DNA of 64,000 nt from Edaphobacter flagellatus (GCF_025264665.1 NZ_CP073697.1:930001-994000), one strand, 5' to 3'; positions 1 to 8,880 are shown, counted from the stretch's first letter. A program made the numbers and translations. Notes: generated by a model not told the origin, from the sequence alone.

Positions 1-43
1 GCACTGAAATCCACGGAAGATTCGCCCTGAACGATGTCTTCAT
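1..43 (-). CDS. ABC transporter permease, partial (DppC/OppC position)
   Basis: Only 14 codons are in the window, beginning MKTSFRANLPWISV and running off the left edge. An AGG lies a few bases before the ATG at 43. It begins 41 bases after the stop of the DppB-like permease on the same strand, which is where the second permease of a peptide/nickel ABC importer normally sits. The assignment rests on position and a plausible N-terminus; too little sequence is present to identify the family directly. Confidence 0.45.
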   Translation of the reverse strand, partial: MKTSFRANLPWISV

Positions 44-84
44 GTCGCCTGCAAACAAGCATATCAACAGCGCAACCTCACATC

Positions 85-1035
85 CTAGCTGTCGCGTATG
101 CGCGGATTCGCAATCGTATAAGCAATATCCGTAAGCAGATTGACCGCAACATAAGTCAGCCCCACAGCAAGAATGCATCCCTGCACAAGCGCATAATCCC
201 GATTCGAAATCGCCGACAGCGTAAGACGCCCAATGCCCGGCCAGCTAAAGATCGTCTCCGTAACAATCGCTCCTGCCAGCAACGAGCCGAACTGAAGACC
301 AATCACCGTCAGGATCGGGATAAGAGCATTACGCAAGGCATGGCGATAAACAATCTGATTCTCACCAAGCCCCTTCGCGCGTGCCGTGCGAATGTAGTCC
401 TGCCCAAGTTCTTCGAGCATCGCCGTCCTCACCATGCGTGTCAGCACCGCCGCCAGCGAAAGCCCAAGGGTCAGCGCAGGCAAAATCAGATGCAACAAAA
501 AATCCACCACGCCCCCTGAACCCGCAGTCGAGACCGGCAGCCACCCAAGCGTGATCGAGAAGACAATAATGAGAATCGGACCGAGAGCAAAGTTAGGAAA
601 CGACAGTCCCACCAGCGAAATCACGCCCACCGTGCGATCCTGCCAGCGGTTCCGATGGCGTGCTGAATAAATTCCCGCCGGAATCGAAGCAGCAACGCCA
701 ATCACCAGCGCAGCCAGTGTCAGCGCCAGCGTATACGGATAGCGCTGCAACACAAGGTGCAGCACCGAGTCATGCAGGCGAAGCGACTGCCCCAGATCCG
801 CATGAAGAATGCCGCGCCAATAGTGGACATACTGGTCCATCAACGGCGCATCCAGTCCGTAAGCATGACGCAGCGCACTCACATCCGAAGCCGTAGCGCC
901 CTCGCCCAGCATCTGCACAATCGGATCGCCCGGCACAAGATGAATCAGCAGAAAGACGACCGAGACGACGACCCACAGCACCGGCAACGTCAGCAAGACG
1001 CGTCGCAATGGACGCCAGATCGCAGCGAAAGTCAT
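85..1035 (-). CDS. ABC transporter permease, peptide/nickel type (DppB/OppB-like)
   Basis: A 316-residue inner-membrane permease of the binding-protein-dependent type. It opens with a membrane segment (about 10-33) followed by the HLVPGDP motif typical of DppB/OppB. Further hydrophobic segments lie near 100-120, 135-165, 180-200, 240-265 and 285-305. The cytoplasmic EAA-like loop that contacts the ATPase is seen at DYIRTARAKGLGENQIVYRH (about 220-240). Length matches the family. Its start overlaps the stop of the upstream CorC-like gene by four bases, so the two are translationally coupled. Substrate cannot be read from the sequence; no binding protein or ATPase gene is in the window. Confidence 0.88.
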   Translation of the reverse strand: MTFAAIWRPLRRVLLTLPVLWVVVSVVFLLIHLVPGDPIVQMLGEGATASDVSALRHAYGLDAPLMDQYVHYWRGILHADLGQSLRLHDSVLHLVLQRYPYTLALTLAALVIGVAASIPAGIYSARHRNRWQDRTVGVISLVGLSFPNFALGPILIIVFSITLGWLPVSTAGSGGVVDFLLHLILPALTLGLSLAAVLTRMVRTAMLEELGQDYIRTARAKGLGENQIVYRHALRNALIPILTVIGLQFGSLLAGAIVTETIFSWPGIGRLTLSAISNRDYALVQGCILAVGLTYVAVNLLTDIAYTIANPRIRDS

Positions 1036-2438
1036 TGCGTCGCTTCCCTGCTCTCTTCCTCGTACGGAGCATAGTCAATCGGCGAGGCCACAGGCTCTAC
1101 GTTGATGCGGTTGATGCGATGCCCTGCCATCTCTGCAATCGTAAAGCGGCGCCCATCGTACTCGACGCTCTCGCCATTGGAAGGAATATGACCCAGCTGC
1201 GTCAGTAGAAAACCTGCAAGTGTCTCAACCGCTGCCTCGCGCGGAAACTGCCAGTGCAACTGCGTCCGCAGATCCCGGAGACTGGTCGAGCCATCGAGCG
1301 ACATCACACCGGTAGCACTCGGAAGCGCCGAGCGCGTCACATCGAACTCGTCGTCCACTTCGCCAACCACCTGCTCCAGTATGTCTTCCGCCGTCACGAT
1401 CCCAGCCGTTGATCCGAACTCATCGACCACAATCGCAATCTGACGGCGATGCAGCTGGAACTCCTGCAACAAATCAATAGCCAGCTTCGTCTCAGGCACC
1501 ACCGTCGGAGGCCGCATAATGGCTCGCAATGTCAACCCCGACTGCCCTCTGCCCCCAAGCGCCAGGGCAACCGAACGCAGATGCATAAAGCGCGAAACAT
1601 CCTTCGAATAAACAATGCCCACAATATTGTCGATGCCAGAGCCCTTGGCCGCTGGATCGTAAACCGGGATACGCGAGTGTTGTTCTTCGACGATCTTGGC
1701 ACTGGCCTGTTCAATCAGCATGTCCGCCGGCAGAGAAAATATCTTGCCGCGCGGCGTCATAATCTCACGCACCACAACGTGGTTCAGCTCAATGGCGCGA
1801 TGGATAATCTCCTCCTGAAACACAGGAAGCAGCCCCATGCGACGCGTCGCCGTGGCAATCAGCTTCAGCTCCTCCGGAGAATGCACTGCCCCTTCGCCAT
1901 GCAATGGCGCACGAAACAGTTTGAGCACAATGGTCGCCGAGCCATTCATCAACCTGACGACCGGCCGCGTAATACGAATGAAGACGTCCATCGGCCCCGA
2001 GACCGCCAGCGCAATCCGCTCTGCTCGCTGTAACGCAAGCGACTTCGGCACCAGCTCACCCAGCAGCACCTCGAAGTAGGTAATCAAGGCAAAGGCAAGA
2101 ACCACAGCGATCGTGTGCGCATAGACTTCCGCATGGGCAGGCAGACGATGCATCGCTCCTGCCGCAAAGCGAAGAATCATCTCCGCAACCGCGGGCTCGC
2201 CAATCCAACCCAGCGCCAGGGAAGCCAGCGTGACGCCAAGCTGCACTGCAGGTAGAAACTCATCGATAGAATGCTTCAGCTTGAGCGCCGTCTGCGCTCC
2301 CGGACGCCCCAGCGTGATCAACTGCTGAATACGTGTCTCACGCACGCTGACCAGAGCAAACTCAGCCGCGACAAAGAAGCTGCTGGCCAGGATAAAGAAG
2401 GCCACCAGAATGACGCGGAAGAGTATCCATTCAAGCAT
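1032..2438 (-). CDS. CNNM/CorC-type membrane protein with CBS domains (hemolysin family)
   Basis: A 468-residue protein with the CNNM (DUF21) architecture. An N-terminal membrane domain (about 1-190, three to four hydrophobic segments) is followed by a CBS pair (about 205-335; REIMTPRGKI, VDEFGSTAGIVTAEDILE) and a C-terminal CorC/HlyC transporter-associated domain (about 350-440). Relatives are implicated in Mg2+/Co2+ or Na+-coupled ion efflux; that role is inferred from the family. It ends in a four-base overlap with the ABC permease gene, an unusual partner. The trxA terminator lies 73 bases upstream, so a separate promoter is likely. Confidence 0.88.
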   Translation of the reverse strand: MLEWILFRVILVAFFILASSFFVAAEFALVSVRETRIQQLITLGRPGAQTALKLKHSIDEFLPAVQLGVTLASLALGWIGEPAVAEMILRFAAGAMHRLPAHAEVYAHTIAVVLAFALITYFEVLLGELVPKSLALQRAERIALAVSGPMDVFIRITRPVVRLMNGSATIVLKLFRAPLHGEGAVHSPEELKLIATATRRMGLLPVFQEEIIHRAIELNHVVVREIMTPRGKIFSLPADMLIEQASAKIVEEQHSRIPVYDPAAKGSGIDNIVGIVYSKDVSRFMHLRSVALALGGRGQSGLTLRAIMRPPTVVPETKLAIDLLQEFQLHRRQIAIVVDEFGSTAGIVTAEDILEQVVGEVDDEFDVTRSALPSATGVMSLDGSTSLRDLRTQLHWQFPREAAVETLAGFLLTQLGHIPSNGESVEYDGRRFTIAEMAGHRINRINVEPVASPIDYAPYEEESREATQ

Positions 2439-2494
2439 TTACAGTCAGTGTAACGGCTATGGGCCACACGGTTTACTCCTTATCCGCGATAGCC

Positions 2495-2534
2495 CAATCC
2501 TTAAAAGAAATTGGCCCGGCATCTAGCCGGGCCA
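2495..2534 (-). terminator. Rho-independent terminator of trxA
   Basis: A nine-base-pair perfect stem (TGGCCCGGC / GCCGGGCCA, 2512-2534) with a five-base loop. On the minus strand it is followed by a T-rich tail (AATTTCTTTT). It sits 24 bases after the trxA stop codon. Confidence 0.85.
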
Positions 2535-2557
2535 GCTTTCCTTGGCAACATTTGCTC

Positions 2558-2890
2558 TTACGCAAGAACCTTGGTGATCGACTTATCGATCGTGTCCTTG
2601 GGGACATACCCAACAATCTGCTCAGCAACCTTGCCGCCCTTGAAGAGCAACAGCGCCGGAATTCCACGGATGCCATAACGCATCGGGGTCTGGGTGTTGG
2701 CGTCCACATCCATCTTCATGACCTTCAGTTGGCCCTGATAATGGCTGGCAACTTCATCGACGACAGGAGCGAGCGCACGACACGGTCCACACCAGGCTGC
2801 CCAGAAATCCACCAGTACAGGCTGCTCTGATTGAAGAACATCTTTCTCAAAGTTCGCATCGTTCACTTCGGTTACAAACTGTCCTGCCAT
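2558..2890 (-). CDS. trxA: Thioredoxin
   Basis: A 110-residue cytoplasmic dithiol-disulfide oxidoreductase that reduces target disulfides using electrons from thioredoxin reductase. The active site WCGPC is at 33-37 and the conserved cis-proline at 78 (RGIPA). There is no signal peptide or extra domain, and the length is canonical for TrxA. A clear Shine-Dalgarno (AGGAAG) precedes the ATG. The gene is bracketed by its own terminator downstream and by a roughly 300-base gene-free stretch upstream holding a candidate RNA, so it is probably monocistronic. Confidence 0.96.
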   Translation of the reverse strand: MAGQFVTEVNDANFEKDVLQSEQPVLVDFWAAWCGPCRALAPVVDEVASHYQGQLKVMKMDVDANTQTPMRYGIRGIPALLLFKGGKVAEQIVGYVPKDTIDKSITKVLA

Positions 2891-2983
2891 TTACTTCCTC
2901 CCTAGATTTGCTCTCTCGATTGCCACCCGTCTTGAGCCGAGCAATCTACACCATAATAGATGCATAAGGGGCGCTAACGCTTC

Positions 2984-3156
2984 AGAACAGGCTACAGGTG
3001 TTGAAAAAGTAGCCGCAACTCAAACGACACCTGTCACTTCCGAGCTAGTCGCTTAAAGAGGAAACGCCCGGACCTCTTAGTAGAAGAGGTCAACGGGCGG
3101 CGTAGCAGCCCTCCCCAGAACTGCCCACAAGCGAAACAGTAAGAGCTTTCTGTTCA
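2984..3156. ncRNA. Candidate structured RNA between thrB and trxA (strand unresolved)
   Basis: This is the gene-free 2891-3190 stretch. Complementary arms GAACAG (2985-2990) and CTGTTC (3150-3155) close a segment of about 170 bases. Inside are ACAGGTG/CACCTGT (2994-3000 / 3028-3034), GGCTAC/GTAGCC, and a two-tier hairpin CGCCCG-CCTCTT / AAGAGG-CGGGCG (3065-3099). Size and long-hairpin layout would fit a 6S-like RNA, but I could not match a consensus and no T-run terminator adjoins it. It could instead be part of the thrB 3' region or trxA leader. Confidence 0.35.
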
Positions 3157-3190
3157 AACGTAAAGTAATCTTAGGTAACCACTGGGGCTA

Positions 3191-4132
3191 TTACCGTATT
3201 TCAGCTCCAAGGGAAGACTCAACTCCTTTGGAAACAGTAGTTTGAACAATTTCCAGATCGGGATCGCACGCTGCTTCTCGGATCACCGGAAGCAACGCTG
3301 GAACGGAGGTATTGCCCTCTGCAATCAGAAGCACCGACGGCCCAGCCCCACTCAGCGCGACTCCAAGCACGCCTCCACTGCCAGCCAGAGGAAGCAGCCT
3401 CGGTAGCAACGGACAAACCTCCATGCGATAAGGCTGATGCACCCTGTCCTGCATCGCTGCGGCCAGCAGATCGCCGCGGCCAAGCGCAAACGCCGACACC
3501 AGCAGTGCCGTCGCCTGAATATTGGCGACGACATCGGCGCGAGAATACCGCTCCGGCAACAGCGCCCTGGCCTTGCTGGTAGAAAGGCTTGCCGAAGGCA
3601 GTGCCAGCAGAAGGCTCCAGTTGATATTTTCGTTGTATGTCGCTGTCTTAACGGCCCCTTTGTAGACCGACGAAACCGTCATGCCCCCAAGAAAACACGC
3701 CGCAACATTGTCCGGATGCCCCTCGCGGCGGCAAGCCTCTTCCAGAACCTGAGCCGGCGGCCAGCCCAGCTGCCCGAAGTGATTCGCCAGCATCACCCCC
3801 GCAACCAGCGCAGCTGCACTCGACCCGCATCCCATGCCCAAAGGAATCTCGTTATGCAGGCGCAGATGGAGGCGTGGCGAAAGCTTCCCTGCATTCGCCA
3901 GCACATCGACATAGGTCGTCAGGATGAGATTGTTCTCCACCTGTGAGCACAGATCGGCATTCCGGCCCGTCGCATCGATATGGAAGTCGCCCGTCTTCGA
4001 GACCTCAGCATCAATGGTCAGGTACATCGCCATCGCCAGTCCCAGCGAATCGAACCCCGGCCCAAGGTTCGCCGAAGTCGCAGGCAACCGAAGATGAATC
4101 GGGCCAGCAAAAGCCGTCACCGCAGAGCTCAT
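3191..4132 (-). CDS. thrB: Homoserine kinase
   Basis: A 313-residue GHMP-family kinase that phosphorylates L-homoserine with ATP, the step before threonine synthase. The N-terminal motif PATSANLGPGFDSLGLA (about 17-33) and the ATP-binding glycine/serine loop IPLGMGCGSSAAA (about 95-107) are both present, as is the C-terminal GVALSGAGPSVLLI segment. Length is normal. The start overlaps the thrC stop by four bases (4129-4132), so thrC and thrB are translationally coupled. Confidence 0.95.
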   Translation of the reverse strand: MSSAVTAFAGPIHLRLPATSANLGPGFDSLGLAMAMYLTIDAEVSKTGDFHIDATGRNADLCSQVENNLILTTYVDVLANAGKLSPRLHLRLHNEIPLGMGCGSSAAALVAGVMLANHFGQLGWPPAQVLEEACRREGHPDNVAACFLGGMTVSSVYKGAVKTATYNENINWSLLLALPSASLSTSKARALLPERYSRADVVANIQATALLVSAFALGRGDLLAAAMQDRVHQPYRMEVCPLLPRLLPLAGSGGVLGVALSGAGPSVLLIAEGNTSVPALLPVIREAACDPDLEIVQTTVSKGVESSLGAEIR

Positions 4133-5523
4133 GCGTGAACCAGCTTCATCTGCGACTCCAGCTCACGGAAGACCGTATCCGTGTCGGCCTCAAGCACAAC
4201 AGGAGGCTTCCGCAGGGCCGCATGCAGCACTTGGTCGGCAGCCGAAATCTCTGCCGTCTCCTCCGCCGTAAACAGCTCGCCGCGATGGTAGTCGATCGTG
4301 TAGTTCGAATCCTTGAGCGTATGACCTGTCAGGATAAGCACCACGCGTTCCTCCCGGCCGATCTTGCCCTGCGCCACCAGCTTCTTCAACCCGGCCAGCG
4401 TTACCGCCGATGCAGGCTCGCAGCCGATTCCCTCAGCGCCGATCTCCGCCTTCGCCAGCGCAATCTCCTGCTCCGAAACCTGTTCACACCAGCCGCCCGT
4501 CGTCTGCAGAGCACGCAGCGCCTTGCGCCACGATGCTGGATTCCCGATGCGGATCGCAGTAGCGCGCGTATTCGCCTTCACCGGAATCAGCTCTGCGCCA
4601 CCGTTCTCCGTGATCGTCCGATACAGCGGATTGGCGCCTTCGGCCTGAATAATGCTGATCTTCGGAACGCGCGGGATCAGGCCCAGGTGATGCATCTCCG
4701 CAAAGCCCTTGGCCAACGCCGAGCCATTCGCGAGGTTTCCGCCAGGAACAATCACGTGCTCCGGCACCTGCCACTCCAGCTGCTCCACCATCTCAAATGC
4801 AGGCGTCTTCTGCCCTTCCAGGCGATACGGATTGACTGAGTTCAGCAGCATGATCGGGAAGCGCGTGACCAGGTCAGTCAGCACGCGCACGCAGCCGTCG
4901 AAGTCCGTCTTTAGCTGGATCGTCAACGCGCCATAGTCCATCGACTGCGACAGCTTGCCCCAGGCAATCTTGCCCTCTGGGATAAAAACGATCGAGCGCA
5001 TCCCTGCCCGGGCCGCATACGCAGCCATCGCTGCCGAGGTATTGCCGGTCGAAGCGCAGGCAACCCATTCAAATCCACGCTCCTTGGCCACCGAGAGCGC
5101 CGACGTCATGCCCGTATCCTTGAACGAACCCGTCGGATTCATCCCCTGGTGCTTCGCCAGCACCCAATCCAGGCCAACCGCCTTCGCCGACTTCGGAAGC
5201 TCATAGAGCGGTGTATTGCCCTCACGCAACGTCACCACGCTCGTATCCTCAACAATGGGCAGCAGATCGCGGAAACGCCACACACCGGACTGATCCACCG
5301 GCAGCGTCGAGCTGCGTCTCTCCTGCCACAGCCAGCGAAGCGCGCTCGCATTCGGCAGCTTCGGGCCGGAGGCTGACGCAACGTCGCCAGGAACCGAAGA
5401 CCAGGGATAAATCACGTCATACAAACCGTTGCACGTAGGGCATCGGAATATGCTGTTTACAGCGTTGCCGGCAATCCTGGCGCCGCACTCTGTGCATCGG
5501 AGCTGATGTGTCGCAACTTTCAT
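4129..5523 (-). CDS. thrC: Threonine synthase
   Basis: PLP enzyme converting O-phosphohomoserine to threonine, coupled to thrB downstream. I place the start at the ATG at 5523 (MKVATHQLRCTEC), giving 464 residues. An in-frame extension to 5631 looks non-coding and would overlap modA further. A zinc-ribbon-like N-terminus carries CxxC at 10-13 and 28-31. The PLP lysine is in NPTGSFKDTGM (about K135), and the phosphate-binding loop is in ASTGNTSAA. The C-terminal part reads AEIGAEGIGCEPASAVTLAG. The 5' end meets the divergent modA 5' end with essentially no intergenic DNA. Confidence 0.93.
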   Translation of the reverse strand: MKVATHQLRCTECGARIAGNAVNSIFRCPTCNGLYDVIYPWSSVPGDVASASGPKLPNASALRWLWQERRSSTLPVDQSGVWRFRDLLPIVEDTSVVTLREGNTPLYELPKSAKAVGLDWVLAKHQGMNPTGSFKDTGMTSALSVAKERGFEWVACASTGNTSAAMAAYAARAGMRSIVFIPEGKIAWGKLSQSMDYGALTIQLKTDFDGCVRVLTDLVTRFPIMLLNSVNPYRLEGQKTPAFEMVEQLEWQVPEHVIVPGGNLANGSALAKGFAEMHHLGLIPRVPKISIIQAEGANPLYRTITENGGAELIPVKANTRATAIRIGNPASWRKALRALQTTGGWCEQVSEQEIALAKAEIGAEGIGCEPASAVTLAGLKKLVAQGKIGREERVVLILTGHTLKDSNYTIDYHRGELFTAEETAEISAADQVLHAALRKPPVVLEADTDTVFRELESQMKLVHA

Positions 5524-6347
5524 GGGTTCTTTTAGGTTATCGCACATTGCAGAACCGGCCAAAAGCGGGCTCGCTGGCGCAATGGTTTCTATTAGTCGTC
5601 TGCTGCATGGTTGCGAGTAATACGACTCCACACGCCTACGCGCAGCAACAAAAAGAGATCCGCGTAGCCGCAGCAGCCGACCTGCAACCCGTCCTTCCCG
5701 TACTCGCAGCCGACTACGAGAAACTGACCGGCGTAAGACTCGTCATCACCTTCGGCTCCTCCGGCAATCTGACAACTCAAATACTCAACGGCGCACCGAT
5801 GGACCTCTTCCTCGGAGCAGACTTCGTCTTCCCCGAAAAGATCGTCGCCGCCAGCCTTGCCGATACAACCGCCCCCACACAATACGCTCGCGGCACGCTC
5901 GTCCTCTGGGCGCGCAAGGACTCACCGCTCCAGCCCATCACCCTCGACTCCCTCGTCGACAAGCGAGCCACCTCCATCGCCATCGCCAACGACCAGCATG
6001 CGCCCTACGGACAGGCCGCCGTCATGGCCCTCAAGCGCATGCACATGTACGACACCGTCAAGCCGCACCTCGTTGTCGCCGAAAACATCTCGCAGGCTGC
6101 TCAGTTCGTCGAATCGGGCAACGCGCAGTTGGGGCTCATCTCGCTCACCGCCGCCAGCACACAGCACTTCAAAGACACCGGAACCTTCGTCCGCGTACCC
6201 ACCTCCTCTTACGCCCCCATCATCCAGTGCGCCGTAGTGATGGCGAAGTCCACTCAAAAAACAGCCGCACACGCTTTCCTCGACTGGCTGCTGAAGCCCG
6301 AGGTGCAGGCTCGTCTGCCCGAGATGGGCCTCGCTCCAGTAAAGTAG
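5508..6347 (+). CDS. modA: Molybdate ABC transporter substrate-binding protein
   Basis: Periplasmic binding protein delivering molybdate (or tungstate) to the ModBC importer. An N-terminal hydrophobic export segment ends near HAYAQQQ (about residue 45). The mature protein opens with the family pattern IRVAAAADLQPVL, followed by FGSSGNLTTQILNGAPMDLFLGAD. The C-terminus is PEVQARLPEMGLAPVK, typical of ModA. The GTG at 5508 has a GGAG five bases upstream but overlaps the divergent thrC start by 16 bases; a TTG at 5547 would give a more standard signal peptide. First gene of modABC. Confidence 0.9.
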   Translation: MSQLSWVLLGYRTLQNRPKAGSLAQWFLLVVCCMVASNTTPHAYAQQQKEIRVAAAADLQPVLPVLAADYEKLTGVRLVITFGSSGNLTTQILNGAPMDLFLGADFVFPEKIVAASLADTTAPTQYARGTLVLWARKDSPLQPITLDSLVDKRATSIAIANDQHAPYGQAAVMALKRMHMYDTVKPHLVVAENISQAAQFVESGNAQLGLISLTAASTQHFKDTGTFVRVPTSSYAPIIQCAVVMAKSTQKTAAHAFLDWLLKPEVQARLPEMGLAPVK

Positions 6348-6372
6348 TGCGCAATGTGTAGACTTTCGCTGT

Positions 6373-7059
6373 ATGGATAGTGAAGCTCTCTGGCTGACGC
6401 TGCGTCTGGCGGTAAGCACAACCACCATTCTGCTGGTCATCGCGCTGCCGATTGCGTGGTGGATCGCCTCAGGCCATAGCGCCGCTCGCGCGCTCGTGCA
6501 GGCCGTCGTCGCTTTGCCTCTGGTCCTTCCTCCAACCGTCCTCGGCTACTATCTCCTGATCGCGCTGGGTCCGCTCACCGCACCCGGACGGCTCTTGATC
6601 CGCCTCTTCGGACACCCGTTCGCCTTCAGCTTCTCCGGACTCCTCGTCGGCTCCATCCTCTACAGCCTGCCCTTTGCCGTCCAGCCGCTCGTAGCTGGCT
6701 TCCGAGCCGTCGACCGCAGTTACCTCGAAACCGCCGCAGGCCTCGGAGCCTCCCCGCGGAAAATCTTCTCCTCCATCGTCCTGCCGCTATCACGGGCCGC
6801 CATCCTGACCAGCACCGTGCTCGCATTCACTCACACCGTCGGCGAATTCGGCGTCGTACTGATGCTCGGCGGCAACATCCCTGGAGCAACCCGCACACTC
6901 TCCATCTCGCTTTACGACCAGGTGCAGGACTTCAACTACGCCGCAGCCAATCGCACCGCTCTGCTTCTGCTCGTCTTCTCGCTCGCAGCTCTGCTGACGA
7001 TCTACCTGCTTCCCGCCTTGCGCAAAACCGACGGAAGGCAGGCCGACATTGTCCGATAG
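6373..7059 (+). CDS. modB: Molybdate ABC transporter permease
   Basis: A 228-residue inner-membrane permease with about five to six hydrophobic segments. It shows the ModB features PLVLPPTVLGYYLL (about 50-63) and the EAA loop ETAAGLGASPRKIFSSIVLP (about 118-137). The following THTVGEFGVVLMLGGNIPG is strongly characteristic of molybdate permeases. It begins 25 bases after modA and overlaps modC by 11 bases, so the three genes form one operon. Confidence 0.94.
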   Translation: MDSEALWLTLRLAVSTTTILLVIALPIAWWIASGHSAARALVQAVVALPLVLPPTVLGYYLLIALGPLTAPGRLLIRLFGHPFAFSFSGLLVGSILYSLPFAVQPLVAGFRAVDRSYLETAAGLGASPRKIFSSIVLPLSRAAILTSTVLAFTHTVGEFGVVLMLGGNIPGATRTLSISLYDQVQDFNYAAANRTALLLLVFSLAALLTIYLLPALRKTDGRQADIVR

Positions 7060-7783
7060 CCTGCTCAACATTCAAATCAGGCACCGCATCGGCGCCATTG
7101 CGCTCGACATTGGGTTCTCCCTCACGAAGCCCTGGACCGTACTCTTCGGCCCATCCGGCAGCGGCAAGACAACCGTGCTGCGCTCCATCGCCGGATTTGT
7201 ACAGCCCGATGAAGGCCGCATCCTCTACAGAGGCACTCCCCTCTTCGACGCATCCCAAAAACACTCCATCCCCGCACACCTGCGGCCCGTGCGAAGTGCC
7301 GGACAAACCGCAAAGCTGTTCCCGCACATGACCGTTCTCAAAAACATCCTCTACGGCAGCGACCGCAACGCAAAGTCCACCGACGAGCTCGACATCGCCA
7401 ATAAAATCCTCGCCTCATTTCAGGTAGACGGCCACTCCAGCAGAATGCCCAGCGACCTCAGCGGAGGCGAAGCACAGCGCGTCTCCGCCGCACGCACGCT
7501 GGTCTCTGCCATTACCTCTGCCGATCCAGCCAAGCCATTACTGCTACTCGACGAGCCCTTCTCCGGACTCGATATCGCAACGCGCGACACCATCACCGTC
7601 AGGCTGAAGCATTGGGCCTCGCAATACGAGATCCCTGTTCTCTCCGTCACCCACGATCTCGGCGAAGCCTTTCAACTGGGCGAAGAAATCATCAAAATCG
7701 GCAATGGCCGAATCGTCCAACAAGGTCCGCCCTCCGAAGTCCTTGCCGAAGAACGCGCACGCCTGCTGAACCAGCTTCGTTAG
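7049..7783 (+). CDS. modC: Molybdate ABC transporter ATP-binding protein, short form
   Basis: ATPase of the molybdate importer, starting at a TTG inside the end of modB. Walker A is GPSGSGKTT (34-42), the signature is LSGGEAQR, Walker B is LLLLDEPFSGLD and the switch is SVTHD. At 244 residues it lacks the roughly 100-residue C-terminal Mop/TOBE domain that binds molybdate in full-length ModC, so it is an ATPase-only version. The Q-loop region reads RSAGQTAKLFPHMTV, shifted from the usual FQ-x-ALFPH pattern. The 3' end overlaps the convergent murB by four bases. Confidence 0.9.
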   Translation: MSDSLLNIQIRHRIGAIALDIGFSLTKPWTVLFGPSGSGKTTVLRSIAGFVQPDEGRILYRGTPLFDASQKHSIPAHLRPVRSAGQTAKLFPHMTVLKNILYGSDRNAKSTDELDIANKILASFQVDGHSSRMPSDLSGGEAQRVSAARTLVSAITSADPAKPLLLLDEPFSGLDIATRDTITVRLKHWASQYEIPVLSVTHDLGEAFQLGEEIIKIGNGRIVQQGPPSEVLAEERARLLNQLR

Positions 7784-8880
7784 ATACCCAGTTGAACCGG
7801 CTCCTGCTCCAGCACAATCCCAAACTCGGCCTTCACCTGCGCCTGAATCGTATCCCGCAGCGCAAAGATATCCGCCGCCTTCGCATCCCCACGATTGATC
7901 AGCGCAAGCGTATGCCGCGACGAAATCCCCGCATGGCCCATCGTGAATCCCTTCACAAAACCTGCCTTCTCCAGCAACCACGCAGCAGGCAGCTTTACCC
8001 TGCCTGCATCCGCTGGCCAGTGAGGAACCGAGTCGACATCCATCTTCAGCGCCGAGGCAATACGTTTAAGTACCTCTTGCTCCACAACCGGATTCTTGAA
8101 GAACGATCCAGCGCTGCGAGAGTCCGCCTCGCCTTCGACAATCAGCATTCCCTTGCCATGACGAATCGCACGCACCGCGTGATAGACCTCCAGCGGAGCA
8201 GCCTGCCTGTCGCCGAAATATTTCGTCAGGTCCGCATACGTCAGCCGCGGCTTCATTGTCATATCGAAACGAAAAGTCACCGCGGTGACGATGTATCTTC
8301 CTCGCTCCGTCGAATTGAAGATGCTGCGCCGATACGCAAACCCGCAGTCCTCGCGCGACAGATCCGCAAACGCCTTACGCTTCAGATCAAGCGCGCGTAC
8401 CGAGACAATCGTCTCCGCCACCTCCTGCCCATACGCGCCGACGTTCTGCACCGGCGTTCCGCCTACAGAACCCGGTATGCCCGCAAGGCACTCAATACCG
8501 CTGATCTCTTCCTCGCAAACGGAGAGCACAAAATCGTTCCACACCACGCCAGCCGCAACCGTGTGAATCGCAAAATCGCCATCGATCGTAATCTTCGTCG
8601 GGTCATGGATGGCGATGTGCAGCACAAGACCATCGAAACCAGCATCGCCAACCAGCAGGTTGCTGCCTCCGCCCAGCGTAAAGAGAGCCAGTTCCTGCTC
8701 ACGGGCAAAGTCCACCGCCTCCAGCAGTTCCTCTTCTGTGTGAACCTCGGCAAAATAGCGCGCCGCGCCCCCGATCCCGAACGTCGTATAAGGAGCGAGC
8801 GGAACATTCTGCCGGATATCGACCTGGGAATGGGGCACGGGTCTCAAGATATCAAAGTGCCTGTGGACAAAGCAGATCAT
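7780..8880 (-). CDS. murB: UDP-N-acetylenolpyruvoylglucosamine reductase
   Basis: FAD enzyme reducing UDP-GlcNAc-enolpyruvate to UDP-MurNAc in peptidoglycan synthesis. I use the ATG at 8880 (MICFVHRHF), preceded by AGGTGG, giving 366 residues; an in-frame extension to 9000 would run into the divergent bacilliredoxin leader. FAD-domain motifs include NTFGIGG-like YTTFGIGGAARYF and GGGSNLLV. The catalytic serine is in AGSFFKNP and the terminal glutamate in LEQEPVQLGI. The segment PHWPADAGRVKLPAAWLLE indicates the E. coli-like type I form. Confidence 0.94.
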   Translation of the reverse strand: MICFVHRHFDILRPVPHSQVDIRQNVPLAPYTTFGIGGAARYFAEVHTEEELLEAVDFAREQELALFTLGGGSNLLVGDAGFDGLVLHIAIHDPTKITIDGDFAIHTVAAGVVWNDFVLSVCEEEISGIECLAGIPGSVGGTPVQNVGAYGQEVAETIVSVRALDLKRKAFADLSREDCGFAYRRSIFNSTERGRYIVTAVTFRFDMTMKPRLTYADLTKYFGDRQAAPLEVYHAVRAIRHGKGMLIVEGEADSRSAGSFFKNPVVEQEVLKRIASALKMDVDSVPHWPADAGRVKLPAAWLLEKAGFVKGFTMGHAGISSRHTLALINRGDAKAADIFALRDTIQAQVKAEFGIVLEQEPVQLGI

